From Lentisphaerae bacterium GWF2_50_93 (GTDB lineage Bacteria > Verrucomicrobiota > Lentisphaeria > Victivallales > GWF2-50-93), in assembly GCA_001804815.1 (NCBI GenBank), contig MHBI01000007.1:1-64000 (forward strand): a DNA stretch of 64,000 nucleotides. The letters are read 5' to 3'. Positions 42,043-49,457 of the stretch are shown here, piece after piece; within the stretch, counting starts at the first letter, position 1, and every line of letters begins with the position of its first letter. Below the pieces are notes generated by a model. That model saw nothing but the letters and a program-made list of their open reading frames with translations, did no database searches and was not told the DNA's origin. The translations under genes were made by a program, and so were the position numbers.

Positions 42043-43211
42043 ATGACAGATCCCGTTTTAGCTTTTCCAAGAATTTCCTTGATTGCTCCGATGACGTCGC
42101 GGACATCTTCCTCCGTCATGTCAGGAAACAGGGGCAGGGATAATATTCGTTCTGAATTCCATTCGGTTTCAGGAAGCATGCCCTTCCATCCGCCCATGTT
42201 GTCCAGATAATACTTCTGGAGATGCGAGGCCCTGAAATGCAGCCCGGTTCCGATATTCCTCTTCTTCAGCTCGTTCATGAACTCGTCGCGGGAAATTCCT
42301 GATTTTTCGATGTCAAGCCTCACTATGAACAGGTGCCAGGAGTGTGTGAATCCATAGTCCGGATCCGACAGCGGGATGATTTCCCCGATGTCCGACAATT
42401 CCTTCCTGTATAAGGATGCAAGACTTCTCCTTCTATTGTTGAACTCCTCGATTCTTGCCAGCTGCCTGATTCCCAGGACTGCGGAAATGTCCGTCATGTT
42501 GTATTTGAATCCTGGTTCCAGCACCTGGGCCTGCGGAGCCCTTCCGAAAGTCTTTCTGTCGTAGGAGTCAACACCGAGTCCATGGAATTTCAGCTGGCGG
42601 ATCCGCGTAAGGAGTTCCTGGTCGTTCGAACAGAACATCCCGCCTTCACCTGTGGTGATGTTCTTGATCGGATGGAAAGAGAAGATTGACGTGCCGCGAC
42701 GTCCGATAATCTCGTCCTTATATGCCGTGCCCACCGCGTGTGCTGCGTCTTCGACTATCTTGAAGCCGTGTTTCCGGGATATCTCATAAAGAGGATCAAG
42801 ATCGGCTGGCGCCCCGGCGAAATGAACAGGTATTGCAAGCTTTGTCCGGCCAGTCACGCATTTTTCAAGAGATGCAGGTGTGATCATGAGGGTGTTGCGG
42901 TCTATGTCTGCAAAAACTGGTTTTGCACCCGCCAGCACGATAAGATTCACAGTGGAAACCCAGGTCATCGAAGGGGTGATCACTTCGTCGCCGGGTCCGA
43001 TCCCGAGCGCCTTCAGCAGCAGATGCATTCCGGCGGTTGCGGAAGTCAGCGCTACAGACCCATGACATCCCACATATTTCGTGAAGTTGTTTTCAAATTC
43101 GGCATTTTTAGGGCCTGTCGTGATCCACCCTGAGCGCAGCACGTCGCCCACGGCCTTTATATCATCTTCGGAGATGCTTGGTTTTGAGAAGGGCAGAAAG
43201 TCTTTTCGCAT
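42039..43211 (-). CDS. arnB: ArnB: UDP-Ara4O aminotransferase
   Basis: ArnB is a PLP enzyme that aminates the 4-keto-pentose made by ArnA. FSKPSISEDDIKAVGDVLRSGWITTGPKNAEFE, GSVALTSATAGMHLLLKALGIGPGDEVITPSMTWVST and the PLP Lys in FSFHPIKNITTGEGGM are diagnostic for the DegT/ArnB group. Length 390 residues is standard. It is the first gene of the arn operon, with a 170-base upstream gap; no convincing sigma-70 boxes or ribosome site were found there. Other 4-keto sugar aminotransferases are similar, but arnA next door makes ArnB the best call. Confidence 0.92.
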   Translation of the reverse strand: MRKDFLPFSKPSISEDDIKAVGDVLRSGWITTGPKNAEFENNFTKYVGCHGSVALTSATAGMHLLLKALGIGPGDEVITPSMTWVSTVNLIVLAGAKPVFADIDRNTLMITPASLEKCVTGRTKLAIPVHFAGAPADLDPLYEISRKHGFKIVEDAAHAVGTAYKDEIIGRRGTSIFSFHPIKNITTGEGGMFCSNDQELLTRIRQLKFHGLGVDSYDRKTFGRAPQAQVLEPGFKYNMTDISAVLGIRQLARIEEFNNRRRSLASLYRKELSDIGEIIPLSDPDYGFTHSWHLFIVRLDIEKSGISRDEFMNELKKRNIGTGLHFRASHLQKYYLDNMGGWKGMLPETEWNSERILSLPLFPDMTEEDVRDVIGAIKEILGKAKTGSVI

Positions 43212-43381
43212 GATATTTCAATGTCTTTTGCATATTATTTTAAGTTATATCCTATCCGCAACAATAAACAGATGCGGTACAATCAAGTCCAATATAGATG
43301 CCTGCCGTATGAAAATCAAGCTGTCTGGAACTGGAATCAAACATGCGGTGATCTTGTCGCGGCCTTGTCCCCCTGCTCGCC

Positions 43382-44329
43382 TCACTCCTTCACGCTCTTG
43401 AAGAATTTACTGATCCGTTTCCCTTCCGCGACCAGCTTCTTCAGCATCTTGTCATAATCCTGCTTTCCGCCAACGGACTCCTTTGCAAGCGCCGCATGGA
43501 TTTCCTGGATTTTCTTGAACGAACCCTGGATATCGGCGAGCACGGCATCCGCCTCCTTCTGCTTCCTCGGCAGAACGGCAAGCTTCTCAATCTCCGCCTT
43601 CTTGGATACCGGATCAAGCTTTCCCCTGTTGTCGCCGACAAACCTGTCCTGGAGCATCATAAGCTCGTCATACTGGTTCCATTGCTGCGCCCTGAGTCCG
43701 CCGGGATTCTTGTGGAGGCCATCAGGAGGATTCCCGAAATCCTGGATGAACAGCCTGCAGATCTCGCCGATATTGCCGTTCATGCTGATGATGCTCTCCT
43801 TGACCGTCTTATCCTTCTTGTACTCGATGATCCATCTTCCTATGGCGTTCACGGCAGTTGTGAAAATCCGGACATGCGAAGATTCAATCGGAGAATTCCT
43901 GAAGAAGCTGCTCTTGAGAAGTCCATCATTCAGTTCCTGCAGGGAAGAACCCAGCTTCTTTGTTTCCGCATCGAACTCCTCGAGCTCCTTTCCACCTGCA
44001 ATCTCAGAAATCTTTTCAGCGTAAAGAGCAAGACCATCCAATACCTGCTTCCTGACTTTCAATGCCTGGCTGTCAAAGAACTGCGTCATCGAATCCGGCT
44101 TGAACCCCTTGCCGTCGAAATCCGCAACAGCCTTCATCAACTCGACTTCCTGATGCACCTTCTCGATCACGGCATATGCCGCAGTATTGTTTTCCGCAGC
44201 CGTCGATATCGCGGAGGAAAATTCGGCAAGAGCTGATTGCGGAATAGGCTGCGGGACAACCGCGCAGGAGGAGAGGACAAACGCCAGCATAAGCATCAGG
44301 CATGAATCAAATATTATTTTATTTTTCAT
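43382..44329 (-). CDS. Putative lipoprotein, helical, unknown
   Basis: The 315-residue product has a lipoprotein signal (LAFVLSSCAVV, Cys about 22). The mature protein is almost entirely helical with heptad-like charge patterning (EKVHQEVELMKAVADF, AETKKLGSSLQELNDGLLK, KIQEIHAALAKES), so it may be an extended bundle or coiled coil on the outer or inner membrane. I do not recognise the family. It overlaps the preceding membrane-protein gene by 11 bases, indicating co-expression. It is 170 bases from arnB and does not appear to belong to that operon. Confidence 0.72.
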   Translation of the reverse strand: MKNKIIFDSCLMLMLAFVLSSCAVVPQPIPQSALAEFSSAISTAAENNTAAYAVIEKVHQEVELMKAVADFDGKGFKPDSMTQFFDSQALKVRKQVLDGLALYAEKISEIAGGKELEEFDAETKKLGSSLQELNDGLLKSSFFRNSPIESSHVRIFTTAVNAIGRWIIEYKKDKTVKESIISMNGNIGEICRLFIQDFGNPPDGLHKNPGGLRAQQWNQYDELMMLQDRFVGDNRGKLDPVSKKAEIEKLAVLPRKQKEADAVLADIQGSFKKIQEIHAALAKESVGGKQDYDKMLKKLVAEGKRISKFFKSVKE

Positions 44330-44969
44330 AAACTTTCATCCTGTATATTCCAGTTGAAACCGCATATGCCATTACCAAAATGCATGAAACACTTATAAGA
44401 CCATCAAGATTTCCATCCCTGCCATTCAAGTTAAAAATTGTCATCAGGTTGTTTCCAAGAAATACCAAAAAAGCAAGAATACCAATCAACAAAGAAATTC
44501 TCGCCATGATATACAGGCAATACCTCTTCCTTTTCATTACTCCTAGCCACTCTAATAATATAATGAGAACTGCAACAGGGGTTGATGCAACTGCAATTAA
44601 AAGCACATTATGTGATTCTGACGCAAAGAATGAACGGATAATTATACAAGCACAAATAAAAATCCCAAGCAGACAAAATGTGATATTCAATCCGAATATC
44701 GAATAGCTTATTCTTTCCCTGCCTCTTATCGGCTGAAAAGCCACAAGCAGAAAAACAAGGATGAAAGCAATCAATGAAAATATCATCCCCGCTATTAAAG
44801 GAACTGAAATATTGTTTTCAAGACCACCTTTGCCTGAACCTATCTGCTCCAAGGTAAACAAGGCAAAGACCGGAACAGAGATAACAAGCCCCCACGCAAC
44901 TCCTCTTTTCAAATTAGGATATTCAGGTATATCAACAATGACTTCGGGAATTTTTATTTCTTCAGCCAT
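44319..44969 (-). CDS. Integral membrane protein of unknown function, AT-rich
   Basis: The 216-residue protein has a hydrophilic start (MAEEIKIPEVIVDIPEYPNL) and six clear helices with short loops. No family motif is recognised. Its DNA is clearly richer in A and T than surrounding genes, with many AAA, ATT and TTT codons, suggesting recent acquisition or weak selection. It overlaps the following lipoprotein gene by 11 bases. Confidence 0.68.
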   Translation of the reverse strand: MAEEIKIPEVIVDIPEYPNLKRGVAWGLVISVPVFALFTLEQIGSGKGGLENNISVPLIAGMIFSLIAFILVFLLVAFQPIRGRERISYSIFGLNITFCLLGIFICACIIIRSFFASESHNVLLIAVASTPVAVLIILLEWLGVMKRKRYCLYIMARISLLIGILAFLVFLGNNLMTIFNLNGRDGNLDGLISVSCILVMAYAVSTGIYRMKVYEK

Positions 44970-45040
44970 TACCCCCCGCCAGTTTTATCGAAGATTGGCC
45001 TAACACAGTCAGCACTTATCACACGATTGACTGCCTACAC

Positions 45041-45135
45041 GTAGGAGTTCACAACTTCAGTTGTGCGCATTTCTTTCGCAATAGGGTAACTTATTCAAGA
45101 AAAGTCAAGACACAACTAAAGTTGTGAACTCCTAC
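45041..45135. repeat. REPIN-like doublet, family B (GTAG ... CTAC)
   Basis: GTAGGAGTT plus a CACAACT/AGTTGTG hairpin (45041-45065) is mirrored at 45111-45135, ending CTAC. The 25-base arms are complementary with one mismatch, separated by 45 bases. Layout equals that of the 21.8-kb doublet but the hairpin sequence differs. The remainder of the 44970-45256 gap has a small CGCCG/CGGCG palindrome at about 45193-45210. Confidence 0.75.
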
Positions 45136-45236
45136 AATCCTGCTTTCCAACCCTCCGTCATATTTTTCCCATGCTCTGTGACTTTGCTTCTCCGCCGTAG
45201 CTTCCCGGCGAAGGAGGATGCCTTCTCATCCCGCTT

Positions 45237-45260
45237 CTCGGGCAGGAATGCCCGAGTTAC
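45237..45260 (-). repeat. REP-like hairpin at serS stop, family C
   Basis: On the minus strand GTAA is followed by CTCGGGCA/TGCCCGAG around TTCC. The TAA of serS is part of GTAA. The same hairpin with GTAG occurs at 62833-62856, again fused to a stop codon. Confidence 0.6.
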
Positions 45261-46504
45261 TTCGGCGCTTCAATCCTGTCGAATCCCGTGAACGGCCTCA
45301 GGACTTCTGGAACTATGACCGAACCGTCTTCCTGCTGGAAGTTCTCGAGGATCGCGATCGCCACCCTGTCGGTGACAGCCGTCGCGCTGATCGTGTGCAC
45401 AAATCCCTTTGTCCCGTCGTCCTTCTTGTATTTGATGTTCAGACGGCGCGCCTGGAAATCTGTCAGGTTGGTATTGGAAGTCACTTCCCTGTAGCCGCCG
45501 AATCCCGGGAACCACGCCTCAGTGTCGTATTTCCTGTATCCCGGCGCACCCATGTCGCCAAGGCATACATCGACAACGCGGTATGGTATTCCAAGCTTCT
45601 GGAGGAGGAATTCCTCGTTCACGAGGCATTCCTGATGATACTTCTCGGATTCTTCAGGAAGGCAGAAGATGATCTGTTCGACCTTGTGGAACTGGTGTAC
45701 GCGGAAAATGCCTTTCGTAGCCTTTCCATAGCTTCCGGCCTCCGTCCTGAAACAAGGGCTGAAGGCAGTATATCTCAGGGGAAGCGTCGAAGCATTCAAT
45801 GTCTCGTCCGTGTGGAAGGCGACAAGAGTCTGCTCCGAAGTTCCGATCAGAGCAAGATCCTCTTTTTCTATCTTGAACGTCTGGTCGGCGAAGAAAGGGA
45901 GATATCCTGTTCCGAAAAGAGTCCTTTCCTTGGCGCAGCATGGTGTAATGAACGAGGTGAAACCTTTCTTGATAAGCTCCATCTGAGTCCAGAAGAACAT
46001 GGCGTTGCAGAGCTGCGCCCCCTTCCCTTTCCAATAGTAGAAACCTGATTTTGCTACTTTCACACCGCGCGGCGCATCGATCACTCCGAGGAGATCCCCG
46101 AGTTCCTGATGGTCCTTCGGCTTGAAGGAGAATTTGCGGACTTCCCCTACCTGCCTTATCTCCTTGTTCTCAGTGTCGTCTTTCCCGGCTGGAGTCTCAG
46201 GTGAGATTATATTCGGAAGCCATCCCATCATTGCGTCGAGCTGCTTCTGCATCTCGACGAGCTTAGGTTCGAGAAGTGCAAGCTCCTCCTTTATCTTCTT
46301 TACCTGGTCCCTGGCTTCAGGCTTGTCCTTGCATTCCTTGCTGAGCCTGTTCCTGTCGGACCTCATGGTCTCCGTCTTGACTGTCAGCTCCCGCATTTCC
46401 TTGTCAAGCGCGACAATCGCGTCGACATCGACCTTGGCGCCGCGGACTTCGCAGTTCTTCTTAATGAACTCCGGATTATCCCTCAGCAACTTGATATCTA
46501 TCAT
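45257..46504 (-). CDS. serS: Seryl-tRNA synthetase
   Basis: SerRS charges tRNA-Ser in the cytoplasm. The 415-residue protein begins MIDIKLLRDNPEFIKKNCEVRG, has the antiparallel coiled-coil arm (about 25-105), motif 2 in FRTEAGSYGKATKGIFRVHQFHKVE and motif 3 near EVTSNTNLTDFQARR, plus GTKGFVHTISATAVTDRVAIAILENFQ at the C-terminus. AGGAG precedes the ATG. Length and motifs are ordinary. A REP-like hairpin overlaps the stop. Confidence 0.96.
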   Translation of the reverse strand: MIDIKLLRDNPEFIKKNCEVRGAKVDVDAIVALDKEMRELTVKTETMRSDRNRLSKECKDKPEARDQVKKIKEELALLEPKLVEMQKQLDAMMGWLPNIISPETPAGKDDTENKEIRQVGEVRKFSFKPKDHQELGDLLGVIDAPRGVKVAKSGFYYWKGKGAQLCNAMFFWTQMELIKKGFTSFITPCCAKERTLFGTGYLPFFADQTFKIEKEDLALIGTSEQTLVAFHTDETLNASTLPLRYTAFSPCFRTEAGSYGKATKGIFRVHQFHKVEQIIFCLPEESEKYHQECLVNEEFLLQKLGIPYRVVDVCLGDMGAPGYRKYDTEAWFPGFGGYREVTSNTNLTDFQARRLNIKYKKDDGTKGFVHTISATAVTDRVAIAILENFQQEDGSVIVPEVLRPFTGFDRIEAPK

Positions 46505-46522
46505 AAATTCTCCTTGATTTTA

Positions 46523-46956
46523 ACCACGAAACACACGAACTACACGAAAATATTATATAACTATTCTTTCATATTCCAATTTAGGATAATGTCCGAAATT
46601 AACAAGTAATCCAAGTCTCAAATTAGTTGCGCGCAAGTAATTGAAAAGCTGGGCTTGATGTTCCTTGGTTAAATCTGTTACAGCTTTCAATTCTACGACT
46701 ATACTATCGTAACAAATGAAATCAGGCCTGTACGTCTGTTTAAGCAAACGTTCCTTGTAAAACAGTTTGAGTTCAGACTGTTCAACGAAAGGTATCTGCT
46801 GATCCTGAAGCTCCATCTTTAAGCATTCTTGATAAACGGATTCTAGAAACCCACATCCCATTTCCTTGTATACTTCAAAACAGGCACCAGTAATTTTATA
46901 CGATTCTTCTTTAAAAACAATCCCCATAGTTTCGTGTATTTCGAGTGTTTCGTGGT
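46523..46956. mobile_element. GxxExxY unit bounded by 27-bp inverted repeats
   Basis: The left end 46523-46549 and right end 46930-46956 are inverted repeats of 27 bases with two mismatches, built on ACCACGAAAC and ACACGAA. They enclose exactly one gene, at 46553-46927. The same kind of CACGAA end is, to my knowledge, often seen around GxxExxY genes. The unit separates serS from rpiB-glyA. No transposase is encoded, so movement would need help or use of the encoded nuclease-like protein. Target duplications were not evident. Confidence 0.65.
46553..46927 (-). CDS. GxxExxY family protein (PD-(D/E)XK nuclease-like)
   Basis: The 124-residue protein carries the naming motif GCGFLESVY, followed by YRPDFICYDSIVVELKAV, whose PDF...ELK is the PD-(D/E)XK nuclease signature, and a Gln in EHQAQLFNYL, typical of the fold. 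Function in cells is unproven. The gene lies within inverted repeats and codes in the direction of its neighbours. Because its ATG is 3 bases inside the right repeat, leader and repeat are shared. Confidence 0.88.
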   Translation of the reverse strand: MGIVFKEESYKITGACFEVYKEMGCGFLESVYQECLKMELQDQQIPFVEQSELKLFYKERLLKQTYRPDFICYDSIVVELKAVTDLTKEHQAQLFNYLRATNLRLGLLVNFGHYPKLEYERIVI

Positions 46957-46973
46957 AAATATTTTATATTGGT

Positions 46974-48695
46974 TCAGAACTGCGGTAGCGGGAAGTTCCT
47001 CGTGAACTCCTTGACCTCTGCGGCGATCTGCCTGAGTCCAGCCTCATCGTTCTTGCAGTCGACTGCCCTTTCTATCCATCCGGCGATCTTCGTCATCTCA
47101 GCTTCTTTCATTCCGCGCGTTGTAACGGCCGGCGTGCCGACCCTGATACCACTGGCGATGAAAGGCTTCTCGGGATCGAACGGGATCATGTTCTTGTTCA
47201 CTGTGATCGCAGCCTTGTCGAGGGCGAGCGCGATTTCCTTGCCTGTTGACTTCTTCGGACGCAGATCGACGAGCATCAGATGGTTGTCAGTTCCACCGGA
47301 GACGATCCTGAATCCACATTTCACTAGTTCGGCTGCAAGATGCGAGGCGTTCTTCACGATCTGCTTCTGGTAAACCTTGAATTCCGGCTGGAGCGCCTCA
47401 TGGAAGCATATCGCCTTCGCGGCGATCGTGTGCATCATAGGTCCGCCCTGGAGTCCGGGAAACAGCTTTGAATTGATGTCCTTTGCATACTGTTCCTTGC
47501 AGAGGATCAATCCCGATCTCGGACCGCGCAGGGTCTTATGCGTAGTCGAAGTGACGACATCGGCATAAGGAACCGGATTCGGATGGATACCGGCCGCGAC
47601 AAGACCTGCGACATGCGCCATGTCGACAAAGACCTTCGCGCCGACCTTGTCGGCTATCTCGCGGAACCTCTTGAAATCAAGCGTCCTCGGATACGCGCTT
47701 GCACCGACGACGATTACCTTCGGACTGTTCTCAAGCGCAAGCTTTTCGATTTCATCGTAGTTGAGCACTTCAGTCTGCTTGTCAACTCCGTACGGAACGA
47801 TCTTGTAGAGCATTCCGCTGAAGTTCATCGGATGTCCGTGGGTGAGATGCCCGCCATGCGCGAGATCCATTGCAAGAACGGTGTCGCCCGGCTTGATGAG
47901 TGCGAAATACGCAGCCATGTTGGCCTGGCTTCCGGAGTGCGCCTGCACGTTCGCGGCTTCCGCTCCGAAGAGCTGGCACGCGCGCTTTATCGCGAGGCTT
48001 TCGACTTCATCGACGACTTCACAGCCGTTGTAGTAGCGTTTTCCAGGATATCCTTCGGCATACTTGTTCGTAAGGACCGTTCCCTGTGCGGCGCGAATTG
48101 CGCAGCTTGCGAAATTTTCCGATGCAATGAGCTCGAGCCCGCCATCCTGGCGCTCGGCCTCCTTGTCGAGCATGTGGGCGATTTCAGGATCGGCATCGCG
48201 CACTGCGGCGATATCGTCATAGGTCTTCCTCTCGATCTTCTCAAGCCTTCTGAGGTGGCGGTCATCCTTGCTGAACGGAGTTGAAAGCCACGTCTTGACC
48301 AGTTTTTCAGCTGTTTCAAACGAGATTATGTCGGCAGGAATCACAATGACATTCGAGCAGTTGTGGTCGCGGCTTGATTTTGCAACCTTCTCATCGGTGA
48401 CTACGGCTGCTCTGACATCGTGGAAACGATTTGCCACTATTCCCATGCCAACACCTGAACGGCATATTAAAATTCCGCAGTCTGCTTCGTTTTTCACTAT
48501 GGAAAACCCGAGTTCTGCGCCGAAGTCGGAATAGTCATCGGAAGGGTCCAGGTTGAAAGGCCCCTTGTCAAGCACCTTGTGCCCCATGGAGGAAAGCTTG
48601 GCCATCAGCTTGTTCTTGAATTCAAATCCGCCGTGATCCCCGGCAATGGCGATTGTGAGTTCCTTCTTGGCGGACCAGTCAGTTATCTTCATCAT
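46974..48695 (-). CDS. rpiB-glyA: Fused ribose-5-phosphate isomerase B / serine hydroxymethyltransferase
   Basis: The 573-residue chain joins two enzymes. Residues about 13-150 match RpiB/Lac[18 protein letters not shown] and [18 protein letters not shown] with the catalytic Cys. Residues about 160-573 are a complete [42 protein letters not shown], the PLP Lys in [14 protein letters not shown], and [18 protein letters not shown] makes glycine and 5,10-methylene-THF from serine; RpiB interconverts ribose- and ribulose-5-phosphate. Both feed purine synthesis. No frame change or stop lies at the junction. Both active sites look intact, so it is a genuine fusion and not an artefact. Confidence 0.93.
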   Translation of the reverse strand: MMKITDWSAKKELTIAIAGDHGGFEFKNKLMAKLSSMGHKVLDKGPFNLDPSDDYSDFGAELGFSIVKNEADCGILICRSGVGMGIVANRFHDVRAAVVTDEKVAKSSRDHNCSNVIVIPADIISFETAEKLVKTWLSTPFSKDDRHLRRLEKIERKTYDDIAAVRDADPEIAHMLDKEAERQDGGLELIASENFASCAIRAAQGTVLTNKYAEGYPGKRYYNGCEVVDEVESLAIKRACQLFGAEAANVQAHSGSQANMAAYFALIKPGDTVLAMDLAHGGHLTHGHPMNFSGMLYKIVPYGVDKQTEVLNYDEIEKLALENSPKVIVVGASAYPRTLDFKRFREIADKVGAKVFVDMAHVAGLVAAGIHPNPVPYADVVTSTTHKTLRGPRSGLILCKEQYAKDINSKLFPGLQGGPMMHTIAAKAICFHEALQPEFKVYQKQIVKNASHLAAELVKCGFRIVSGGTDNHLMLVDLRPKKSTGKEIALALDKAAITVNKNMIPFDPEKPFIASGIRVGTPAVTTRGMKEAEMTKIAGWIERAVDCKNDEAGLRQIAAEVKEFTRNFPLPQF

Positions 48696-48787
48696 TTTAC
48701 ATTCCTTATGTTTATAATTATCAGCTTACTGTCATTCAAATATGCCGCCATCCTGCGGAGGCTTTAATCAATGTCAATCTTCATTTT

Positions 48788-48943
48788 CCCCACGCTCCGC
48801 ATGGGGCTGCAATATTCCGCCCTCTGCGAGGGCTCGAATCATCCATTCCTTTTAATAGCCTCCGCAGGAGGCAACATATTATAGCCCATGGCGCCAGCCA
48901 TGGGTAATATATTTTCAAAACGATCAAGCCCCCGCAGGGCGGC
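48788..48943. repeat. Cluster of five short GC hairpins
   Basis: Five hairpins lie in 156 bases: CCCCA/TGGGG (48788-48806), GCCCTC/GAGGGC (48819-48833), GCCTCC/GGAGGC (48858-48872), CCCATGGC/GCCATGGG (48885-48904) and an imperfect CCCC/GGG with GCA loop (48928-48943). Most have TGC, GCA or similar loops. They fill the gap between rpiB-glyA and the phosphatase gene. None has a clean T-tract, so they are not simple terminators. Confidence 0.65.
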
Positions 48944-48954
48944 GACATAAAAAC

Positions 48955-49422
48955 TCATTTTATCGTCCCGTCTATCTTTCCGACCACTTCCAGAAACAAG
49001 TTGTCCAATGCCACCTTCATTTCACTGAAGCAGTCTTCATAAATCTTCTCCGACCCCCCGAAAGGGTCTGAAATGTTGCCTTCCTTTTGCGCAAATTCAA
49101 GCAGGTTCCTGGTTTTTTTAAGCGCCGCAGGCATCATCGATCCTATATGATGACGGTGCGAATCGGTCATAGTTACAATCAGGTCCGCATCGTTTATCAT
49201 GTCATGCGTCAGCATCGAACTCCTGTGGCATGAAAGATCGATGCCATACTCCCTCATCACTGAAACCGTCTGTGAAGATGCCGCATCGCCGCCGCCGGCA
49301 AAAGTTCCGGCAGAAGCTACGGTCATATCCCTGCGTCCTGATTTCTCGCAGAGGCTTCTGAAATACGCCTCGGCCATCGGGCTCCTGCATGTATTCCCTG
49401 TACAGACGAATAAAATCTTCAT
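48955..49422 (-). CDS. Low molecular weight protein-tyrosine phosphatase
   Basis: FVCTGNTCRSPMAEAYF provides the C-x5-R-S phosphate loop, and SDPFGGSEKIYEDC supplies the general-acid Asp. The 155-residue length from ATG 49422 is typical; AAAGGG lies 5 bases before it. In bacteria such enzymes act with tyrosine kinases controlling polysaccharide export, or belong to the related arsenate reductase group. The gene follows the sigma-54 activator gene by 35 bases, so the two may be expressed together. Confidence 0.9.
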   Translation of the reverse strand: MKILFVCTGNTCRSPMAEAYFRSLCEKSGRRDMTVASAGTFAGGGDAASSQTVSVMREYGIDLSCHRSSMLTHDMINDADLIVTMTDSHRHHIGSMMPAALKKTRNLLEFAQKEGNISDPFGGSEKIYEDCFSEMKVALDNLFLEVVGKIDGTIK

Positions 49423-49457
49423 GTATACCCTTTTATAAATCTGCGGAATCCGCAAAT

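Noticed and set aside
43212-43381. A defined promoter upstream of arnB
   Set aside because: TATAAC-like bases occur, but no -35 box lies at 16-18 bases, so I do not list one.
48788-48943. Tandem terminators for the phosphatase gene
   Set aside because: None of the five stems is followed by a T-tract on either strand, and one or two terminators would suffice.
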